Shown: positions 1 to 9,229 of the stretch, piece after piece
Numbering within the stretch: position 1 is the first letter of the stretch
Layout: each line of letters starts with the position of its first letter
Source: an uncultured Desulfuromonas sp.
GTDB taxonomy: Bacteria > Desulfobacterota > Desulfuromonadia > Desulfuromonadales > Desulfuromonadaceae
Reading direction: 5' to 3'
DNA: 64,000 nt
Assembly: GCF_963666745.1 (NCBI RefSeq)
Contig: NZ_OY762961.1
Location: 278,501-342,500 of the forward strand
Notes under the pieces: generated by a model
What the model was told of the DNA's origin: nothing
Seen by the model: only the letters and a program-made list of their open reading frames with translations
Databases searched by the model: none
Made by a program: the position numbers and the translations under genes

Positions 1-381
1 CAACGCCAGAAGATGCTGGATGGCAGCCGAGAAGATATGTTGCGCATTGTCTTGGTGATTGCAGAAAAAGTTGTTTTGGCCGAACTGTCGGCTCATCGAG
101 AGGCCATTAATCGTACGATACAACAGGCCATCCAAGCTGCCGTCAGCGCAGAAGAGTTCCATATTAAAATCAACCCGGAGGACATGGAGGTTGTTCAGGA
201 GCACAAGCCGCTCTTTATTGCCAGTCTGACGGGACTGACCAATATCGAGTTTGTTGCCGATCCTTCCGTCACCGCGGGTGGTTGCATACTTGAATCCCCT
301 GTTGGACGGGTCGATGCAACCATCGAAGCGCAGATGGAGGAGATTACGCAAGCCCTGCGTGAAGCCGTCAGCGGAGAATAG
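1..381 (+). CDS. fliH: FliH, flagellar export ATPase regulator (5' truncated)
   Basis: The frame is open from the window edge, so only the C-terminal part (about 126 residues) is present. FliH binds the export ATPase FliI and its stalk, holds it near the C-ring, and restrains its activity. The visible region (helical MLRIVLVIAEKVV, then a segment ending in GRVDATIEAQMEEI) looks like the FliH/YscL C-terminal FliI-binding domain. The stop codon is immediately followed by the fliI start with no intergenic bases, which indicates translational coupling. The assignment rests on family resemblance and on being directly upstream of fliI. Confidence 0.88.
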   Translation, partial: QRQKMLDGSREDMLRIVLVIAEKVVLAELSAHREAINRTIQQAIQAAVSAEEFHIKINPEDMEVVQEHKPLFIASLTGLTNIEFVADPSVTAGGCILESPVGRVDATIEAQMEEITQALREAVSGE

Positions 382-1710
382 ATGTCCCAGATCGAAGCAC
401 GTATCAGATCCTGCAACACCTTGCGGGTATGGGGTAAAGTTACCAAGATCGTTGGTCTGGTGATTGAGGGCTATTGCCCTTCGTCATCCGTCGGGACCAT
501 GTGTGAAGTGTTGCCACTGACGGGTGGTGATCCTATTGCCGCTGAGGTCGTCGGTTTTCGTGAAGGCTTGGCGTTACTGATGCCTTTGGGGGAATTGCGT
601 GGACTTGGCCCCGGCAGTCTGATCCGGGTGCTGCGCACCAGTGCGACCATGCCGGTTGGTGATGCCATGCTGGGCCGAGTTCTTGATGCGATGGGACAGG
701 CGATCGATGGGTTGCCCAGCCCGGTCCTGGATCAGGAAATGCCGGTTTATGCTCTGCCCCCGGGCCCGATGCAGCGCAAAAAAATTTCTGAGCCTCTTGA
801 TCTCGGCGTTCGGGCTATCAACGGTCTTCTCACCTGTGGCCGTGGGCAGAGGATGGGGATCATGGCCGGATCTGGTGTCGGTAAAAGTGTCTTGCTCGGA
901 ACCATGGCCAAGCATTCTCAGTCCGACATCAACGTGATTGCTCTGATTGGAGAGCGTGGCCGTGAGGTGCGCGAGTTTATCGAGCGCGACCTCGGTGAAG
1001 AAGGCTTGGCACGCTCCGTCGTTCTGGTGGCCACGTCCGATCAGTCTCCTCTGTTGCGTATGCGTGGTGCCTTTGTCGCAACAACACTGGCAGAGTACTT
1101 TTGTCAGCAGGGGCATAATGTGTTGCTGATGATGGATTCGGTAACACGATTTGCCATGGCCATGCGTGAAGTGGGGTTGGCCATTGGTGAGCCTCCGACC
1201 ACCAAAGGTTATACGCCATCGGTGTTTGCCACTTTGCCGAAATTACTCGAACGTGCCGGAAGTTTTAAAGGCCAGGGAAGTATTACCGGACTTTATACTG
1301 TGCTGGTTGAGGGCGATGACATGAATGAGCCGATTGCCGACTCGGTTCGTTCGATCCTTGATGGACATATTGTCCTGTCGCGTGATTTGGCCGCGAAGAA
1401 CCACTATCCCTGTATCGATATTCTTCATTCAGCCAGTCGTGTCATGCGTGACATTGTTGATTCAGATCATGCGCAGTGTGCCGCCCAGATCCGAGAGATT
1501 CTGGCCACACATAAAGAAGCTGAAGATCTGATCAATATTGGTGCGTATGTCGCGGGGAGTAACGCAAAAATCGATTATGCCATTTCCCGGATTGATGCCG
1601 TCAACCAGTTTCTGCGTCAGGGCATGGATGAACGCGATGACTTGATTGGCACCGTCGATGCCATGAACAAGCTCGTTCTGGATCGGCGTAGCCAACCTCG
1701 CGAAGCATAG
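382..1710 (+). CDS. fliI: FliI, flagellum-specific export ATPase
   Basis: This is the cytoplasmic ATPase that energises and organises substrate unloading at the flagellar type III export gate. Its 442 residues are full length for the family. It is F1-beta-like, with an N-terminal barrel (about 20-90), Walker A AGSGVGKS at about 162-169, Walker B hydrophobics ending LLMMD, and the FliI/F1 signature around GEPPTTKGYTPSVF. The ATG start abuts the fliH stop. About 200 bases without a convincing gene follow before fliJ. Confidence 0.98.
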   Translation: MSQIEARIRSCNTLRVWGKVTKIVGLVIEGYCPSSSVGTMCEVLPLTGGDPIAAEVVGFREGLALLMPLGELRGLGPGSLIRVLRTSATMPVGDAMLGRVLDAMGQAIDGLPSPVLDQEMPVYALPPGPMQRKKISEPLDLGVRAINGLLTCGRGQRMGIMAGSGVGKSVLLGTMAKHSQSDINVIALIGERGREVREFIERDLGEEGLARSVVLVATSDQSPLLRMRGAFVATTLAEYFCQQGHNVLLMMDSVTRFAMAMREVGLAIGEPPTTKGYTPSVFATLPKLLERAGSFKGQGSITGLYTVLVEGDDMNEPIADSVRSILDGHIVLSRDLAAKNHYPCIDILHSASRVMRDIVDSDHAQCAAQIREILATHKEAEDLINIGAYVAGSNAKIDYAISRIDAVNQFLRQGMDERDDLIGTVDAMNKLVLDRRSQPREA

Positions 1711-1914
1711 GCGGATTTTATTCCCATCCGTTAAGAACGCCTTTGTTTTCCTGTGTTTAAACGTCCCACGCCTCCAGTTTCAATGCACGACCATTCTTTG
1801 ATTCCCGTACAGACATCAGCAAAATACTGCTTATGATTTACCCTCTTGCAACCGAAGAGAACCTTATTGATTTTATTCGGTTTATGGACACTCCCGTTTT
1901 TTGTGGAAGAAAGA

Positions 1915-2355
1915 ATGAAACCTTTCAAGCTTCAAGTTGTTCTTGAACATCGTCAGCGCCTTGTTGATCAGGCTCGTCAGCACCTGGCCAAAGCCCTTCA
2001 AGAAGAAAAAAAGGTGGTTGATGCGTTAGCCGAATGCCGTCACCAACTTGACCAGGTGGCCAAGGATTATGAGCTGCGTCAGCAGCAGGGTATGCTGGCG
2101 CATGAATTCATGCTTTATGAAAACCAGCTAAACCATCAGCGAGATCGATTGGAGCGCTTACAGGAGCAATTGACCCTTGCCCGACAGCACGTTGTGGCCA
2201 GTCGTAAAGCTCTTGAAGAAGCCAGTCGTGAAAAAAAATTGCTCGAAAAGGTCAAGGAAAAGCAACAGCGTGCCGAAATAAAAGAGCAGCAACGCCGTGA
2301 AATGGCAGAAATTGATGAAATTGCCATTTTGTTTCGAGATGAGGATGAATCATGA
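1915..2355 (+). CDS. fliJ: FliJ, flagellar export chaperone/stalk protein
   Basis: FliJ is the central stalk of the FliHI ATPase ring and recycles export chaperones. The product has 146 residues and is almost wholly charged coiled coil, starting MKPFKLQVVLEHRQ, a typical FliJ N-terminus. I chose the ATG at 1915 over an in-frame upstream ATG at 1846. The longer form adds 23 hydrophobic residues foreign to FliJ, and 1915 has a purine-rich GGAAGAAAG just upstream. The 3' end overlaps the next gene by 4 bases (ATGA), indicating coupling. Confidence 0.88.
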   Translation: MKPFKLQVVLEHRQRLVDQARQHLAKALQEEKKVVDALAECRHQLDQVAKDYELRQQQGMLAHEFMLYENQLNHQRDRLERLQEQLTLARQHVVASRKALEEASREKKLLEKVKEKQQRAEIKEQQRREMAEIDEIAILFRDEDES

Positions 2356-2855
2356 AAAAAGGATTTTTCGTTGTTCTATTGCTCGTGATGCTGGCATCAG
2401 CAGCCCGTTTCAGTGCTGCGGTGGAAGATTTTCAGGATCTGGACACTGAAATCGGTTCGGTGGAGGAACGTCGACTGATCGTGCAGCTCAATGAACAACG
2501 CCAGCGTAACGAGGAACAGCTTAAGGAAATTGAACAGAAAAAAATAGAACTAAACCTGTTGCGTACGGAAGTCGATAAGAAGCTCGACGAATTGAATACA
2601 TTACGCCGTCAGGTTGAAAAACTTCTGGCGGAAAAAGATGCGCGGGAATTGGCAAAAATCGCCGAACTCAGTCAGATGTACAACAAAATGGATTCGGCAC
2701 AGGCGGCACGCATCATACAGGAACTTGACCGGGAGCTGGCCATTGGCATTCTCGGCGGCATGAAAGCAAAAAGTGCCGGAAAAGTTCTGGCAAATATTGG
2801 CGGAGAGAAGGCAGCCAGCCTGAGTGCCGCTTATGCAACATTAAAAAAAGACTGA
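2352..2855 (+). CDS. motE: MotE-like periplasmic coiled-coil protein
   Basis: The 167-residue product starts with a signal-peptide-like segment (MKK plus hydrophobic core, about residues 1-22). A coiled coil follows (about 35-105), then a small helical C-terminal domain with MDSAQAARIIQELD and GGMKAKSAGKVLANI, resembling the MgtE N-terminal-like domain of MotE proteins. MotE proteins act in the periplasm, where in characterised bacteria they assist the motility machinery, for example as chaperones of the motor protein MotC. There is no motC here, so the precise role is inference. The gene is coupled to fliJ by a 4-base overlap. Confidence 0.75.
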   Translation: MKKGFFVVLLLVMLASAARFSAAVEDFQDLDTEIGSVEERRLIVQLNEQRQRNEEQLKEIEQKKIELNLLRTEVDKKLDELNTLRRQVEKLLAEKDARELAKIAELSQMYNKMDSAQAARIIQELDRELAIGILGGMKAKSAGKVLANIGGEKAASLSAAYATLKKD

Positions 2856-3017
2856 TTGTTTACCAGTATGAGGCACCCACGGATGGGTCGCCAAAGTCAA
2901 GGTGCATGATGATCTCCCTTGATTTTGACAGCAGGATCGTTGTTGCGATCATGCCTTGTTGAAAGCAGCTCCGGATGAGCGGTTTTTGACGCCCAGACAA
3001 TTTTTAGGAGGAGTTGA

Positions 3018-4631
3018 ATGCAAACTCTACCGATTACGACCCAGACCGTGGCCTCAAAGTCGACCTCCACTCGAACCGTAAACTCCGGTTCCGACACCAG
3101 TGACTTTTTGCCCACCCTGAACAAAGCTGAAGCGAAGACTTCGACGCGCGCCGAACGCAGTGATTCTACACGCGAGACGAAAGAAACCACGTCACGTCAT
3201 GACGCCAAAACCCAAAAACAGGATGACGATTACGAAACTCGCCAATCGAGCCGGAAGCAGGATTCGGAGGACTCGGTTGTTGAGGAATCAAGCAGTGACA
3301 CGACGACGGATCAACGCGTGGCTCAAAAAGATGAAACGTCTGATGTCGCCGAGCAGAAGACCGCAGACGATGATACCTCCGATGATGCCGGCGATATGAC
3401 CGATGCCGTTGTTGCCGTTGCTGCGGAAGTTGAAACGGTAAACGATGACGCGTTGCTTGTCACTGAAGAGCTTCAAGGGACCTCGACGGATGATCTAGTC
3501 GCCGAGAGTGACGTGACAGATGACGTGATCGTTGATCAGGTCGGACCTCGTGTCCATGATGAGCAGCGTCAACAGGTTGTTGGCCCTGACCGTGCTGCCG
3601 AGGTTAAAGCCGCACAGGCAACGGAAAAATCCCAGGCTGCTGCTGTTCAGAACGAGGGTGGCAACGAGGAGATGGATGACGCGCTTCTGGCGCAGAAAAT
3701 TAAAGAACAGCTGGTGCAACCCACCTCCATCAAAGCGGAATCCGTGCAAGTTGCGGCTCAGTCCATGGCGCAGATGAAACAAGTTATCCAGACGCCCGTC
3801 GAAGTTGTTGACGGCATTGAGGGCTTGAATGCGCAAAGCGAAGAACCCACCGGAAAGATCACGGATCCCCGTTTTGCCAGTCTGCTGAACCGTCAGGATG
3901 TGGAAACCGTACTTCGCCAGCGTCAGACCCCAGCGCAAGTGGCGGCTAACCCGAATGGCCTCGCGGCCAATGGCAGTGATTCTCTGGCCGAGTCATTATT
4001 GAATGCAACCAGTGCAGACGGTGATGACGCGGTTCAAATGACAACCGCCAAGCCGAACGCTGCTCTCGATGCTCTGCTGCAGCGTGCGGGTGCCGATGGA
4101 AGCGTGCAGTCTGATGCGCAAGCCGCCGTTGCCCATACGCCACATCAACAGACCACGGCAACGACTTCAACCTTTGCCTTGGGGCAACGCCAGCCGGTGA
4201 ACGTTCCGGACAGCCATATTGTCAATCAGACTGTTGAACATCTGTCCATTCATGCCCGTGGTGAAAGCAGCACCGTAACGGTCCGGTTGCATCCTGAAGA
4301 GCTGGGTGAGTTGCAGCTGCGCATGGTGATGGAGGGTGATCAGCTCAAAGTTCATCTCCATGCTCAGAGTCAGCAGGTTCAGGATGTGCTTGAGCGAAAC
4401 TTCCCGCGTCTTCGTGATGCACTGCAGGATCAGGGGCTGACCGTTGAAGATTTTCAGGTCAGTGTTGATTCAGGGAACGCTGAGCAACAACAATCATTTA
4501 GTCAGCACGGCCAGAATAATGGCCGGGGCTCCGTTGCCGTCGCCATGGATGCGGATATGATGGCACAGGTTGCCGAAGTCGTGCCCGGAGTGGCCATCGA
4601 CTCCAGCCAGGGAATTAGTGTGCGGATTTAG
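3018..4631 (+). CDS. fliK: FliK, flagellar hook-length control protein
   Basis: FliK is the secreted molecular ruler that sets hook length and triggers the switch of FlhB from rod/hook to filament substrates. The product has 537 residues. The N-terminal and middle parts are low complexity, rich in Thr, Ser, Asp, Glu and Gln. The C-terminal Flg_hook domain (about 395-485) contains VTVRLHPEELGELQLRM, its most conserved motif. AGGAGG stands a few bases before the ATG. The gene sits directly before flgD and flgE, the hook cap and hook subunit. A second FliK-like gene lies at 46243-47910. Confidence 0.93.
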   Translation: MQTLPITTQTVASKSTSTRTVNSGSDTSDFLPTLNKAEAKTSTRAERSDSTRETKETTSRHDAKTQKQDDDYETRQSSRKQDSEDSVVEESSSDTTTDQRVAQKDETSDVAEQKTADDDTSDDAGDMTDAVVAVAAEVETVNDDALLVTEELQGTSTDDLVAESDVTDDVIVDQVGPRVHDEQRQQVVGPDRAAEVKAAQATEKSQAAAVQNEGGNEEMDDALLAQKIKEQLVQPTSIKAESVQVAAQSMAQMKQVIQTPVEVVDGIEGLNAQSEEPTGKITDPRFASLLNRQDVETVLRQRQTPAQVAANPNGLAANGSDSLAESLLNATSADGDDAVQMTTAKPNAALDALLQRAGADGSVQSDAQAAVAHTPHQQTTATTSTFALGQRQPVNVPDSHIVNQTVEHLSIHARGESSTVTVRLHPEELGELQLRMVMEGDQLKVHLHAQSQQVQDVLERNFPRLRDALQDQGLTVEDFQVSVDSGNAEQQQSFSQHGQNNGRGSVAVAMDADMMAQVAEVVPGVAIDSSQGISVRI

Positions 4632-4648
4632 TCCGTAGGAGGTGAATG

Positions 4649-5320
4649 ATGGCAGAAGTATCCAGTACCACATCATCATCCAATGCCCAGCTTAGCTCGG
4701 CATTATCATCAGGGCCGAACTCCCTGGGTAAGGATGATTTTCTGACGCTGATGGTCGAACAGTTGAAAAACCAGGATCCGATGAATCCTTCAGACGCGAC
4801 GGAGTTTACCGCACAGCTCGCTCAGTTCAGTTCTCTGGAGCAGTTGTTCAATGTTAATGACAACCTCGAGAGCATGGGGGACACCTCCAGTGAGGTGCAA
4901 CGCCTTTCCGCTCTGGCCCTGATCGGGACCGATGTGGTGACGACCTCCTCGGAATTTGAATATTCAGGAGATGAAGTCCTGTTCGGTTATGAACTCGATG
5001 CACCGGCGACGGAAGGTAGCCTGTATATCCGCAATGCGGCTGGAAGCACTGTCGCCACCTGTTCATTGACTGAATTGAGCAGCGGCCGTCATTTTCTGGG
5101 CTGGGATGGAACCGATGACAGTGGGAACCCCCTGCCGGAGGGAACCTATACTTTGGGTGTTTCGGCCTATAACGGTGACGACGCTGTCGCCACAACCGCC
5201 ATGGTGCGTAGCCGCGTCATCGGTGTCGATTTGGTTGAAGGCGCGGATGTGCTGGTGACAACTGCCGGTGAGTACAGCCTCGCTGAAGTGGAAAGCGTTC
5301 GTAATACCCAATCACTTTAA
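4649..5320 (+). CDS. flgD: FlgD, hook-capping (scaffold) protein
   Basis: FlgD caps the growing hook so that FlgE can polymerise. The N-terminal signature SLGKDDFLTLMVEQLKNQDP (about 28-47) is diagnostic. The FlgD Ig-like domain follows, with GWDGTDDSGNPLPEGTY at about 152-168. ATG codons occur in tandem at 4646 and 4649. I took 4649, which gives normal spacing from AGGAGG at 4637-4642; the product is 223 residues. The gene lies between fliK and flgE. Confidence 0.95.
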   Translation: MAEVSSTTSSSNAQLSSALSSGPNSLGKDDFLTLMVEQLKNQDPMNPSDATEFTAQLAQFSSLEQLFNVNDNLESMGDTSSEVQRLSALALIGTDVVTTSSEFEYSGDEVLFGYELDAPATEGSLYIRNAAGSTVATCSLTELSSGRHFLGWDGTDDSGNPLPEGTYTLGVSAYNGDDAVATTAMVRSRVIGVDLVEGADVLVTTAGEYSLAEVESVRNTQSL

Positions 5321-5344
5321 CGTTTTAGTTTTCAACATAATAAC

Positions 5345-5371
5345 CGGGCCGGTCCTCGTGTAGGGGGCCCG
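5345..5371 (+). other. Hairpin in the flgD-flgE gap
   Basis: CGGGCC (5345-5350) pairs with GGCCCG (5366-5371), with an inner CCT/AGG pairing. No T-run follows, so it does not look like an intrinsic terminator. It could stabilise or attenuate the message ahead of flgE. The role is speculative. Confidence 0.3.
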
Positions 5372-5410
5372 AGATCAGCCACTGTCTGTGGCGGGTCAAG
5401 GGAGGAAAAT

Positions 5411-6871
5411 ATGGGAATCCAGAGTTCTTTGTTCAGTGGTGTCAGTGGCTTGAATGCAAACGGTAATGCTCTGACGGTGTTGGGCAACAATATTGCCAAC
5501 AGTAATACGATCGGTTTTAAATCAAGTCGGACCATTTTCTCCGACTTGCTTTCCGCTGAAGTTGCCGGATCCGGCGGAGCCTCTCAGGTCGGTCGTGGTG
5601 CCGGTCTGTCCACGGTTGACAATATTTTCAGCCAGGGGACCTTTGAGACCACAGAATCCAATACCGACCTCGCTATCGAAGGTCCGGGCTTCTTTATGGT
5701 CAGCGACCCGGATGAGGCAACCATCTATTACACCCGTGCCGGTGCATTCAATTTTGATGAGACCGGTACTCTGGTGAATCCGGAAGGCTATGCTGTCCAG
5801 GGCTATTATCTCAACGATGCTGGTGAGACTGTCGGCGATATTACCGATCTGCAGATTGAAACCCGTTCCTTCTCTCCGGCAAACCCGACATCGAAAATTA
5901 CCCTGGCGACCAACCTGAATGCCAATTCAACCTATTTGGGAACGCAAGGGGATGGGGTGTCACCTTTTGATGTGACGGATCCCGCTGATACCAGTAACTA
6001 TGCGTCCTCTGTACGTATTTTTGACTCACTTGGCCGTGAGCATCTGGTAACGACCTATTTTAATAAGCTGGATCCAGATGGAAACCCCGACGGTATTATG
6101 CAGTGGGAATCGCATACCGTGGTTTCCGGTGCCGACGTGCAGGACCCGGTGGTCGATGAGTTCGTTGAAGTCGGTCGCAGTATCCTGTCGTTTGATACCG
6201 GTGGTCGTCTGGTCAACGTGCTGGATATCGGCTCGACGATTGCTGCTGGGGCATCAACCGATGCTGAGCGTGTTTATGATGCCGATGGAGACCTCTATGA
6301 GTCTTCAGCAACCGCTGATCCTGTGACGGGGGATGCCTATCCTTTGACCACCGACGTTGATGTGATTGATCCACAGCCGACCATGAGCACTGTTGCTGGT
6401 GGTTTGAGTTGGGTGAATGAAGCGGAACCGACACAACAGATGGCTATCACGTTTGGTGCGACCCAGTATTCCAGTGAGTCCGATGTTATTTCGCAAACAC
6501 AGGATGGTTACTCAACGGGTACGCTGGTCAGTCTGACCGTTGATAATGATGGCAACATTCTCGGTAACTACTCCAACGGTGAGCCGCGCAAGCTGGCCCG
6601 GATTGCCCTGGCTAAATTTTCCAATCCCGTTGGTCTGGATAAGGCCGGTAACAATCTCTATATGGCCACAGACGACTCCGGTTCTGCGATTGTCGGTACG
6701 GTCGGCTCAGGTGTTGGCAAGATTTTTACCAACTCCCTGGAGATGTCCAATGTCGATTTGGCCCAGGAATTTGTTAAAATGATCACGACGCAACGCGGTT
6801 TTCAGGCGAACTCGAAAATCATCACGACCACGGACGAGTTACTTGGTGAGCTGATCAATTTGAAGCGTTAA
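5411..6871 (+). CDS. flgE: FlgE, flagellar hook protein
   Basis: This is the structural subunit of the hook, the universal joint linking rod and filament. The 486-residue product begins MGIQSSLFSGVSGLNANG and contains the rod/hook signature LGNNIANSNTIGFKSSRTIF (about 30-49). It ends in the conserved coiled-coil tail with EFVKMITTQRGFQANSKII. The middle is the variable D1/D2 region. GGAGG precedes the ATG. A strong terminator follows, so this is the end of a transcription unit. Confidence 0.97.
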   Translation: MGIQSSLFSGVSGLNANGNALTVLGNNIANSNTIGFKSSRTIFSDLLSAEVAGSGGASQVGRGAGLSTVDNIFSQGTFETTESNTDLAIEGPGFFMVSDPDEATIYYTRAGAFNFDETGTLVNPEGYAVQGYYLNDAGETVGDITDLQIETRSFSPANPTSKITLATNLNANSTYLGTQGDGVSPFDVTDPADTSNYASSVRIFDSLGREHLVTTYFNKLDPDGNPDGIMQWESHTVVSGADVQDPVVDEFVEVGRSILSFDTGGRLVNVLDIGSTIAAGASTDAERVYDADGDLYESSATADPVTGDAYPLTTDVDVIDPQPTMSTVAGGLSWVNEAEPTQQMAITFGATQYSSESDVISQTQDGYSTGTLVSLTVDNDGNILGNYSNGEPRKLARIALAKFSNPVGLDKAGNNLYMATDDSGSAIVGTVGSGVGKIFTNSLEMSNVDLAQEFVKMITTQRGFQANSKIITTTDELLGELINLKR

Positions 6872-6903
6872 TTAATTCGGGTCTAGCCGCCTGATTTCAT
6901 CGG

Positions 6904-6946
6904 AAAAAAGCCGAAAAAACCTTCCCTGCGTTTTTTCGGCTTTTTT
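6904..6946 (+). terminator. Intrinsic terminator after flgE
   Basis: A perfect 17-bp inverted repeat: AAAAAAGCCGAAAAAAC (6904-6920) and its complement at 6930-6946, with a 9-base loop. The 3' arm merges into a T-rich tract. It separates the fliH-flgE unit from motA. Confidence 0.9.
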
Positions 6947-7009
6947 CTTTTTCTTTCATGAAGTCAAGAACAAAAAGGAACTTATCTATTTCATATCCCA
7001 CCATAACGG

Positions 7010-7038
7010 TGTAAAATGACCGTTTAATAAACTATAAT
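7010..7038 (+). promoter_or_regulatory. Candidate sigma-70 promoter before motA
   Basis: TATAAT at 7033-7038 stands 17 bases after a weak -35 (TGTAAA, 7010-7015), about 70 bases upstream of motA and downstream of the flgE terminator. The -35 match is poor, so this is only a candidate. Confidence 0.35.
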
Positions 7039-7105
7039 GCTAAAAATTGGACACGGATGTCCCGCTTGACATTAAAGTGCAGACCAACTGAAGGTTGAAC
7101 GCTCT

Positions 7106-7873
7106 ATGGATATTTCAACAATATTAGGTGCTGTGGCCGCATTCGGCCTGATGATTGCCGCTATGATGAACGGCGGCTCCATTCTGCTGTTCATCGACCC
7201 GGCTTCTTTGATGATTGTCGGCGGAGGGACTATTGGATCGACCCTGATTCACTATCCGTTCAAAGAATTTTTTCGCGCAATTTCCGTCGCCAAAAAGACC
7301 CTGTTTCACAAAGAGCAGGCCCCGGGCGAAATTATCGCCCAACTCATCGAATATGCCGGCAAAGCACGTAAGGAAGGGATTCTTTCCTTGCAGTCGGTCA
7401 TGTCCAAGGTTGAAGATCCCTTTTTTCTTAAAGGACTGCAGATGGCTGTTGATGGCCAGGAACCCGAAGCCTTGCGGGATATGATGGAGCGGGAACTGGA
7501 ATATGTCCAGGAACGTCATGAGAGTGGTGCGGATATTTTTACCACCATGGCGGCTTATGCTCCGGCCATGGGGATGATCGGTACCCTGATCGGTCTGGTG
7601 CAGATGCTGCAGACCATGGACGATCCAGCGTCGATTGGCCCGGCGATGGCGGTTGCGTTGTTGACTACCTTCTATGGTGCCGTTGCGGCTAACGTTCTGT
7701 TTACACCGATGGCCGGTAAGCTGAAACATCGCTCGGCAGCAGAAATGCTATGCAAAACGTTGATTGCCGAGGGGATGAATTCGATTCTTGCCGGTGAGAA
7801 TCCCCGGGTTATGGAGCAACGTCTCCATGCCTTTGTTGCACCGAACCTGCGCGAAAGCAACTTTAAGAAGTAG
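7106..7873 (+). CDS. motA: MotA, flagellar stator proton-channel subunit
   Basis: MotA forms the stator with MotB and couples ion flow to torque on the rotor protein FliG. The 255-residue product has four membrane segments (about 2-22, 30-50, 145-170, 180-205). It has the MotA/ExbB signature around AAYAPAMGMIGTLIGLVQML and a charged cytoplasmic loop between segments 2 and 3. motB follows after 41 bases. Ion type (H+ or Na+) cannot be told with confidence. Confidence 0.96.
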   Translation: MDISTILGAVAAFGLMIAAMMNGGSILLFIDPASLMIVGGGTIGSTLIHYPFKEFFRAISVAKKTLFHKEQAPGEIIAQLIEYAGKARKEGILSLQSVMSKVEDPFFLKGLQMAVDGQEPEALRDMMERELEYVQERHESGADIFTTMAAYAPAMGMIGTLIGLVQMLQTMDDPASIGPAMAVALLTTFYGAVAANVLFTPMAGKLKHRSAAEMLCKTLIAEGMNSILAGENPRVMEQRLHAFVAPNLRESNFKK

Positions 7874-7914
7874 CGTCGGCATTTTCGAACTGACGACAGT
7901 TAACGGAGAGTCTG

Positions 7915-8655
7915 TTGGCCAAGAAGCCCAAAAAACAATCAGGCGGTGCCCCGGAATGGATGGTCACCTACAGCGATATGGTCACCCTGTTATTGACCTT
8001 TTTCGTCCTGTTGTTGTCGATGGCCAATATGGACCAGATCAAATTCAGTCAGGCGGCAGGCTCACTTAAAGGGGCGTTTGGCGTGTTTGGCGGTAAGGAC
8101 CGGAAGGAGATTTCACCCCCCTCTCTGGTTGAAATCGCTCCGGTTCATGATGATCTGGTCCAGCGTCTTTATACCCGTATCATGACGCAAATGAATCGTT
8201 TGCGGATGGACCCCTCGATCAAAGTGGTAAAGGATCGTGGTGCGGTGATCCTGCAAATCAACGATTCGATCCTTTTTGCTCCGGGTTCTTCAACGCTGAA
8301 GCCTGAAGCGTTCCCGGTCTTGTCCAAAGTTGCCGAACTTATCCGCCCGCTGCCGCTGTCTGCTCGCATTGAAGGGCACACCGATGACGTTCCTTTTGGC
8401 CGTGAAGACATGACCAACTGGGATCTCTCAGTCGATCGCGCAATTTCTGTGCTGAAATATTTCCAGAAGAACGACCTGTTGCCATTGAATCGCATGTCGG
8501 CGGTTGGCTATGGATCAGAAAAACCGCTGGTGCCGAATGACTCCCCTGAGAATAGGGCGAAGAATCGCCGGGTTGAATTCGTTTTGGAAAGTTTGGGTGA
8601 TTATCGTGAGGAGTTACCCTATCTGATTGACGCCAACGAGCAATTGCCGTTTTGA
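7915..8655 (+). CDS. motB: MotB, peptidoglycan-anchored stator subunit
   Basis: MotB anchors the stator to peptidoglycan and carries the channel aspartate. The 246-residue product has a short basic N-terminus and then one membrane helix with the essential Asp at position 21 (YSDMVTLLLTFFVLLLS). A linker/plug region and an OmpA-like domain (about 110-235) with GHTDDVPFG and NRRVEF follow. The start is TTG at 7915, supported by GGAG at 7905-7908. It is co-oriented with motA. Confidence 0.96.
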   Translation: MAKKPKKQSGGAPEWMVTYSDMVTLLLTFFVLLLSMANMDQIKFSQAAGSLKGAFGVFGGKDRKEISPPSLVEIAPVHDDLVQRLYTRIMTQMNRLRMDPSIKVVKDRGAVILQINDSILFAPGSSTLKPEAFPVLSKVAELIRPLPLSARIEGHTDDVPFGREDMTNWDLSVDRAISVLKYFQKNDLLPLNRMSAVGYGSEKPLVPNDSPENRAKNRRVEFVLESLGDYREELPYLIDANEQLPF

Positions 8656-8734
8656 CCGGCGTTATGCAAGCGCATGATCCATAACCAGTAATGATCAATC
8701 TGTTGATGAAATAAGAAGAAAGGCACTAAGAATT

Positions 8735-9220
8735 ATGGCTGATGAGGATAAGCAGGAAAAAGGCGGTAAAAGCAAAATGATGTTATTCGTCATTCTGGGC
8801 GTGGTCGTTTTGCTGATTGCCGTAGGTGTCGCCGCTTATCTGCTTGGCTCGCGTTCTGCACAGCAGGCTCCGGCCGGAGAGGCTGCCCAAGTGGAAGATA
8901 CGACGACAGCTGAAGGTGTCGGCCCGATGGTGGATATTACTGATTTTATTATTAATATCCTCGATAAAAACGAGACGCGATACCTTAAGGCGGCAATCAC
9001 TTTGGAGCTGGAGAACGAAGAGACCGTTGCCGAAGTGAATGAGCGTATGCCACAGATTCGTGACTCCATCCTGCTATTGATCGGCAACAAGACGTTTGCC
9101 GAACTCAATGATCTTCAAGGAAAACTTCAACTGCGCGCGGAAATTATTGTTCGCCTCAACAAGTTGTTGAAAAAGGGCAAAGTCAAAGGGATCTATTTTA
9201 CAGAATTTGTAGTCCAATAG
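8735..9220 (+). CDS. fliL: FliL, flagellar basal-body-associated stator partner
   Basis: FliL is a single-pass membrane protein that surrounds or stabilises the stator. The 161-residue product has a Lys-rich N-terminus, one membrane helix (about 16-38), and a periplasmic domain starting VDITDFIINILD with the family's tail KGIYFTEFVVQ. It lies between motB and fliM, as in many proteobacteria. Confidence 0.94.
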   Translation: MADEDKQEKGGKSKMMLFVILGVVVLLIAVGVAAYLLGSRSAQQAPAGEAAQVEDTTTAEGVGPMVDITDFIINILDKNETRYLKAAITLELENEETVAEVNERMPQIRDSILLLIGNKTFAELNDLQGKLQLRAEIIVRLNKLLKKGKVKGIYFTEFVVQ

Positions 9221-9229
9221 GGGGCGTTC

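Noticed and set aside
1846-1914. Extended start for fliJ
   Set aside because: The extra 23 residues are hydrophobic and not part of FliJ; 1915 has the better ribosome site.
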